Shown here piece after piece: positions 57,620 through 64,000 of a DNA stretch of 64,000 nt. Source of the DNA: Isoetes taiwanensis (lineage: Eukaryota > Streptophyta > Lycopodiopsida > Isoetales > Isoetaceae); contig JAJEKV010000071.1 of NCBI GenBank assembly GCA_021234155.1, positions 6,260,236 through 6,324,235 of the forward strand. The letters run 5' to 3'. A program made the position numbers and the translations under genes. Below the pieces are notes generated by a model. That model did not search any database and was not told where the DNA came from. It worked only from the letters and a program-made list of their open reading frames with translations. Each line of letters begins with the position of its first letter. Positions within the stretch are counted from its first letter, which is position 1.

Positions 57620-60600
57620 CTAGTAACGGGTGCCCGGCGTTGCCGGGCATACTTATGGGTCTATCGTAGGCAATGAAGTTGTAGTTATGTGGAGCAAACA
57701 TCTTGATGCTATGTATATTGAATTGCTCTGGTGTAAAATTTGTGAAATTTAGAGATAATGGTGTCATCTAGAGATAATGGAGATGAACCGTAGTTGATGG
57801 ACAATCGTGAGTATTCTTGTACTATTTCTTGTTGGTCGCAAGGATAGAGGAGCCTAGGTTAGGCAGAATATGGTTGCCGGGCTTTAGCTCGAGGTTTTGT
57901 AATATTGTCTTATCTTGGTATTAGAGTGTAGATGTTGTGGAAGCGCTACATGGAACACTATTTCAAATATATGCAATGGAATTTTGGTTTGCCATGGTTG
58001 ATCAGGTGTCGTATATATGTTTAGCTTTGAAATTTGAATGGTTGTGATTAGAACCTATTAACTTTTGCATGTAGTGGATGGAGCATAAGGGAATGATTAA
58101 TAATTAAGTTATTCAAGACTTACCATTGGGTTGCTAAAATGTATAGAAAATCCAATTAATATAGACACCTTGAGAAGGAACAACGTCTATGTATTTGCAA
58201 ACCCATATGATATGCATAGCATGCATAATAAACAAATGATTTGCTCTTGTTGGATCAAGAATTTGATATGCATGACATAAATAATAAGCAAACGATTTTT
58301 TCTTGTTGGATCAAAGAAATCATTATGAGCTATGAGGTGATCTAGTAATTATGATTTGGATGCAAACTTGCTTATCACATAGATTGATAAAAAAAAACAT
58401 TTATAAAATATATAAGTGGCAATATGCTATTTCACAATGATAATTACAACAGTGCATGAGACAACAATGATCTCGCAGACTATGTCTATTAGCCAAAAAA
58501 TGGACAACTACTTCTAAAAAGATGTGATCAAGAGAGCTTTGATGGAGCATGTATGCTACAATCCAATATAACGAAATAGACTTACAACTCAGGATTTGGC
58601 TTTTGCCATCACTTAGCAATTTCATGCAGAAAGGCAAAATCTATTTAAATGAGTCTACAACTCAGAGCATGACTCCTGTGTGTACCAGGCCCTGGTTTCT
58701 AACAGCATCTACAAACTGACCAACTGTTTCATAGAATTGTTCAAGTGCAAAAACTGGCAAAATAATAGCCGATCGATCATTTCCTATTACCTAAATCAAG
58801 TTGCAAGTAATGCAAGGATCGTTAAGTCTATAGAGGTAATAAAAAAGCATCAAAGCCATAAGAACAAAAATCCACGCCCGATATAATGCAAGTATTGGCC
58901 ACATGTGTTACTATCAAGGTCAAAGAAGAATTTTTTTGTGGTCTACACGAAGAACACCTTCGCATTCCATTGCTCCATCAGCTCCCAGATTCACCGCCCA
59001 TTTTCCAAAGAATCAGATTTTGATTCGACCAAGCTTGTAAGGTATCCATAGAAACAGATTCTCGGAGCTTTCGATGTGATTCTGATGTACTTGATATATG
59101 TCTGTAAAATATAAGCAAATTGTTCATTTGAACAGATTGAGATATTATTCTCTTCCTAAAAATCATTATACTTTTGCAACTATAGTGACAACATCCGAAC
59201 ATCTCCAATGACTACGTAAAAGCCATAAGAACGCCGAGAAAACCTAGTGTTGGAGAAACTTTCAGATCTAACCTGGGGAAGAGACTCCATCTTCTCGAGG
59301 GAGGATGTCAGCTTGAGATGCCTCACATGCACTTCAGCCTAATATGTTTCTAAATGTCGTCTAGCCTTCATGCTTAGTGTCCGCTGAACTATAATTGTAT
59401 CAGGAATAGAACTTATGGATGCCTCGGATACACGAAAGCACTCCAAATAAGCTTTGATTAACAAAGGACAAAAGCATGATCTATTTATTACAATATATAG
59501 AAAAATGATCCATTAACATAGCATATGAACATGATTAAGAGAGTTTTTAAAAATAAAGCCATAGATCTGAAATGCTTGTTCAAGAATATCTATATAGTCT
59601 CGCTTGATTATGAAATATGTACTTCTAAAGCAAGAAACCAAATCCTCCCCGATAAGTATATGGAGATGGAATGTGATACTTACTTTTAAGAAGACGCAGT
59701 TTTGGTTTTCTCCAATATCAAAATAAAAGGTTTGCATATTAAACGTAAATCGTGGTCAATTACCATAAACGTTATTTTGTTTCCACTCAATAAGGAATTG
59801 AAATTGTAGCTTGCCTTAGTATCCAAATTTAATTCCTTACTATCTGTTCATCGTTATTAGCATAAGAATTGAAACTTTTCAATAACAAAGCAAAAGAGGT
59901 ACCGTAAGGCTACCGTATAGTATATAGTGGTATGAGAAATGTGAAGACATTGCTTAGCTTCATCATAATCCTGCAAGGTATATATGGAGTAACACATCTA
60001 TTAACCACATACGTTGCAGGATTACAATGAAGCTAAGAAGTATCTTCAAACAAACTGTCTTCAAGATTTATATGTTATAGTTCAGAAACGGTTATGCACA
60101 ACTCTGCAACCCAAAGCATCAAAAGCGGATCAAAAGCTTCAAAAGCGGATCAAAATAACAAAAAGGATATCTTACCAAAGAAACATTAAAGAAGTCTGTG
60201 CAATGAAGAAGCCGTTCAGTCGTAGAAGCATGCGTCAAGCACAACTGTTACACGTCTTAACATTGAAGATTGAAGTCTTTTATGCCTATGACATGAAGCA
60301 AAGGTTGCTTGATCTGTACATAGCATTTACAGCATGAATAAAACAACTTCAATAAAATTGTAAGCTACATAATATTCTCAACTAAGCAAATGGCACACCA
60401 CCTTTTATAAGAGAATTGATCTTCTGGTTGAACATACCTTCGTCTGAATATCTATTGTTTAAATTTGAATATACGCATCAAAATCAAACTCCAGAAAATA
60501 TCTAAAGCATACAAATATTTCTTATCTTGAAACTCTGTTTCCATAAAATAATCTGCTTTTATTGAGACCATCAACTGAAGGGAAAAAATGGTAGCCTCAG

Positions 60601-61949
60601 ACACAATTTCTATGCTCACAAAAAACATCATGCTGGGACATACCGGAGAAATAGAAAATGCAAATATTGCCTCTTTAAGGAACTAATTCATGTCTTCAGA
60701 TATTCCATCTGCTCCCACATGTACCTACATTGAGATGATGACTACTTAATTAGACTATGAATAAAGTAAACAGTTCGAAGAACTGTTCCATTCAAGGAAT
60801 ATCAAAGACAAAAAATCATATGGGTAAAAGAAATGATTCTATCGATGGCAAGGATAACCTTCTTCTAGTGCTCAAATAGACCCGTAAAACAGTTTTTGTC
60901 ACGAAAGTTAGAGCCATTCCTGAATAGCTAACTTATACACAGAATTTATACCCAGAAGAAAATATCTTCTACGACACCACTTTCAGCAAGACTTCATGAA
61001 CGACATCAAGGTAAGGGATGATGTAATTGCACCAAAATCAACGAAGCAAAGCTCGATTTGAACCATATTGGCAAAGAGCATGCAATACCAAGCCTACCAA
61101 CCATTTCTTTACCTGGGAAAGACCTACCTGCAAAGAACTTTATTTGCAATCGCGTATGCATTTTATGAAATGAGTGAGTACCTCAAAGCTTAAAGCAATG
61201 ACTGTTGCCTGTTATTATCACAAATTTTCAGAACTAATGGAGTAACACCGATACGCAAACTTGTGCATCAAATCCACATCTTATTGTTCTGTGGCTACCA
61301 AAGAAAATTTATGTTGCAAAAGAAAGACAGAGTTATGAAGACGGGCATAAGCTAATATCAAACCCAAAAATGGAGCAAGCACTGACCTTCCTTCTGCTCC
61401 AACCTATGATAATGCAAACACAAATATACGAAGATCCCTAAACCCAAATACTTCGAAGCACTAATCTTCCTTCTGCTCCAAGCTATGATAATGCAAGCAC
61501 AAATATACGGAGATCCCTAAACCCAAATATTTCAAAAACATGAAGGCAGCTGGGAAAAATCCTGATCAACCCTGCAAGAATCAACAGGTAGCTTTGATGC
61601 CTTCAATGTATCCGGCATCATCTGGGCAGAGCTTTAGGTTCAAACGATCTCAAACGATCAGAAAAGGGATGAGGTCGTACTAAGAATAATCGAAGATGTT
61701 CTTCTTATAGCTCCAGAATCTGCATGTGCCGAATTTGCATGTAGCTCCACCCTGCCAGCATCCCTATCGATCTCTCGACAGACGTGAACCCCTAATTTTT
61801 AGTTTGGTCTCTGTTTTTTTCCTTCATCTCATTTTTGGTTCACCTGAAAAAACTTCCGGCAACCAAAAAACCCCAAACCATAGGAAATCAAGTTAAAACA
61901 AAAATCTAAAAGTTTTTTAAAAGTCGGAAAACCAAATTTAAACAATAGA
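57620..61949 (-). mobile_element. Helitron with well-formed 3' end; proposed 4.3-kb body
   Basis: On the minus strand the 3' end is hairpin GCCCGGC-AAC-GCCGGGC (57648-57632), 12 bases ending CTAG (57623-57620), then T. It is closely similar to the 3' end of the Helitron at 7356. The proposed 5' end is TCTATTG at 61949, directly abutting a second CTAG. No Rep/helicase is recognised. Inside, GATTAYRATGAAGCTAAG occurs in opposite orientations near 59966 and 60024, reading (Q)DYDEAK/(Q)DYNEAK. A 107-codon rightward ORF (60014-60337) is unassigned. Confidence 0.5.
61379..61536. repeat. 79-bp tandem duplication
   Basis: GCACTGACCTTCCTTCTGCT... at 61379 and GCACTAATCTTCCTTCTGCT... at 61458, about 90% alike. 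Non-coding. Confidence 0.88.
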
Positions 61950-61980
61950 CTAGTATCAGTGCCATGCTGGGCATAAATAT
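61950..61980 (-). mobile_element. Second, weaker Helitron-like 3' terminus
   Basis: Minus-strand ATGCCCAGCATGGCACTGATACTAG resembles the other two termini, but the stem is shortened to TGCC/GGCA. CTAG (61953-61950) is followed by T and, read on, by the TC that could start the 57620-61949 element. Its body would extend to higher coordinates, where I see no gene. Confidence 0.4.
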
Positions 61981-64000
61981 TTTTTGTGTTTGTTGCCGGG
62001 GATAAGTATGATTGTGTTTGTACTGGGCGGGACGATGAAGTAATTGATGTTGTTTACAAATATAGGGAAAACGTTGATGCTAGGGTTGTTCGAGCTTGCG
62101 TAAGACACGTGAGAGCATGTGTTTAAGTCAATTTATGCAAAGTACTTGGGAAGCTTCAAAATTGTTTTTGCTCGTAGCAATCCTTTATGGACTTGTAACC
62201 TAATAGTCAAAGGTCCAATCAAATTACTTTGTGTTGGAAATTTGAAAAGATGACTTGAATTTGAAGGATGTATTTTAAGGGGGTGGGGTTTTTTTTTCCT
62301 TTTGGAGTGGTAGACTTATGTATGTATGTTGATGATAAGTACTTTTGAAAGTTGCAATTTGTTTCATTTTTAGAATGATGGAATGATCTTGAAAGGTTTG
62401 TGTAGATATGAAGGTACATCACTACAGAAGTAAGAATATTTACCCTCGATATAATGAAAATCATCAAAATCATAGATAACAAAGAGAAAAAAAAAGAGAA
62501 AGAAGGCAAGCAACATCAAAATCTATAGGTAGCAAAAAGAGAAATGGGTAGTCCTCTACGTGTGTTAGAATGGAGGAGTTGTATTTGCTAAACAACATTG
62601 AACTCCCAAGTTAATTGTGCATATGTGTGCTTTCGAGGTTCATTTCGTTGGTTGGCTGTATTTAAATTTCATAACTATGATATATGTTATTTTCTGTCTT
62701 TAAGTATCATTGACTACTACTAATACGACTTGTCATTTATGCATTCTTGGCCTCACAAAGGCCTGAAGTACTGAATAACATGAATAACTTTGCATGATTC
62801 CCATCCTTGCAAATTGCATGAGCTCCTTGATCTATCAGTATATTTGATCAAGGTGTGTAGTTCAGGAGTATGCATGTACAACTTAGATACATCATCATCC
62901 TTAGGTTCAGTTGTTTGTCTCTTCAGTTATTCTTTCTCAAAACGTAATTCGAAGGAAGTGAGTCTTTAGAGAGCTTTGATAAATCATTAGAGGAACTCAT
63001 TGTTCTTGGTCTGTGTTGTGTTGTTGACTTTAAGAATGATGCATCCTATTTTGTAAAAGTTGAAATGCATGTTAGGAAGCATATAACTATACCTTCCTGT
63101 TGCGGTGTTGGTCCAGTGGAAGTTTGAAACATGTGATTGTCTATCATGCTGGTGGTCATCGGAATAATAGACAAAAATGTAAATTGACCTCTCGGGTGTC
63201 ATTGATGTGCTGCCTCATAATTATAAGTACATGCTGGATTTGCTTACTGTACAAAAACATTAAGGTTAGGTTCTGGAATTCAAAATGTGGGAATATATAT
63301 TTATATTTGAAGAAAGAGCTTACATGCAATGTCAACGATGAAATTGACAATGTTGCAAGTGATATTCATTGCCATAATAATATGGTTGTACGTCATCAGT
63401 AGTAGGGATAAGGATTCCATGGCATCCATGAAAACTGCTTTCCGTGCTTCTGAATTGGCAAAATATACAGATCTCTCCTTTCTTGCTTCGAAAGACCTTC
63501 TACAGAGGAAAGTCTGATTTTTTCAGCAAACATAGCATGGGAAAACAATGAATTGTGTACATTAGAAGAAGAGAGACATGAACATGCCAAATTCAAAGTA
63601 TACATAGAGAATAGGCATGAAGCATACCTAGTATTAATCTAATTTATTAAGAATGAAGAATGGTATTGATGACTATGTAGAGTGAAATGCCTGTATATGC
63701 ATTTCCATGAGTCTACTTACTGGATGAAAAAGGGAGGGTGCAATAACTCATGCTCATATTGCAATTAATATTGTGTCTTCTTGATCCTTGGATGCCATCT
63801 CCATCTAACGGGCAATTTTTCCTTCTCCTAGAATCCAGCAAAACAACGGCATGTGGTGACATTGAACATGCAGATGCAGGAACTTATTGTAGATATTACG
63901 AAAGGAATGGAGCTTAAAAAAATAGCGTTGAAACTTTCAAGGACTCTTTTACAAACTTGTCACTGTAAGAAAGGTTTTTAAGCAAAGACTGGACTGGAAG
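61981..64000. other. AT-rich sequence without supported genes
   Basis: Short ORFs on both strands have no recognisable features. A rightward open stretch near 63835-63960 reads NPAKQRHVVTLNMQMQELIV, then ITKGMELKKIALKL, and could be an exon running off the window; unassigned. Confidence 0.35.

Noticed and set aside
60014-60337. TPR gene fragment (DYNEAKKYLQ start)
   Set aside because: Only the first ten residues look TPR-like; the rest has no periodicity, so it is left unassigned.

Overview
The window looks like nuclear DNA of a land plant with a large, transposon-rich genome. The evidence is: low GC and long gene-poor stretches; spliceosomal introns in nearly every recognisable gene; plant-type gene fragments (ADP-glucose pyrophosphorylase small subunit, a kinesin-light-chain-related TPR protein, an FCP1-like phosphatase with the plant-style LDxNG motif); and plant transposon domains (DUF7869, DUF8039-like). 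I cannot name the species. No rRNA, tRNA, CRISPR array, prokaryotic operon or intact housekeeping gene was seen.

Almost everything recognisable belongs to nested mobile elements. (1) E0 is an old element whose leftward ParB/methyltransferase-like gene survives in two pieces, about 21.1-20.0 kb and 3.2-0.77 kb. (2) E1 (3207-20025, 16.8 kb) sits inside that gene. It has about 25-bp imperfect terminal inverted repeats (TIRs) and a TA target duplication, and closing the gap at the TA restores the E0 reading frame. E1 carries two divergent genes. Leftward is a broken ParB-like / DNA-methyltransferase-like / FCP1-phosphatase fusion (11.65-3.98 kb). Rightward is an apparently intact 1,044-codon DUF8039-like + DUF7869 gene (16.24-19.84 kb), the likely transposase. 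Between them lies an array of 20-bp palindromes. (3) A 2.8-kb Helitron (4550-7356) sits inside the phosphatase exon of E1. (4) E2 (29862-46157, 16.3 kb, 24-bp TIRs, TA duplication) has the same divergent plan, with a decayed DUF7869 gene leftward and a methyltransferase-like gene rightward. It contains a 6.8-kb LINE (about 30118-36915).

E2 lies between the C-terminal half (28.9-27.6 kb) and the N-terminal half (55.8-53.5 kb) of another leftward transposase-like gene, so it probably landed in an intron of that gene. Between E2 and the N-terminal half are fragments of ADP-glucose pyrophosphorylase and a kinesin-light-chain-related protein, tandem duplications and a foldback. The right end (57.6-62 kb) has one good and one weaker Helitron 3' terminus.

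The most interesting signal is the pairing, in two elements, of a DUF7869 transposase-like gene with a ParB/methyltransferase-like gene, together with families of 20-bp palindromes sharing one geometry (8-bp arm, 4-bp spacer, 8-bp arm). The arm sequence is private to each element: CTTCCAAC in E1, AATRGCGC in E0/E2, TCACGGAC in the 46-52 kb segment. I suggest, as a hypothesis, that these are element-specific binding sites for an element-encoded protein, as parS is for bacterial ParB.
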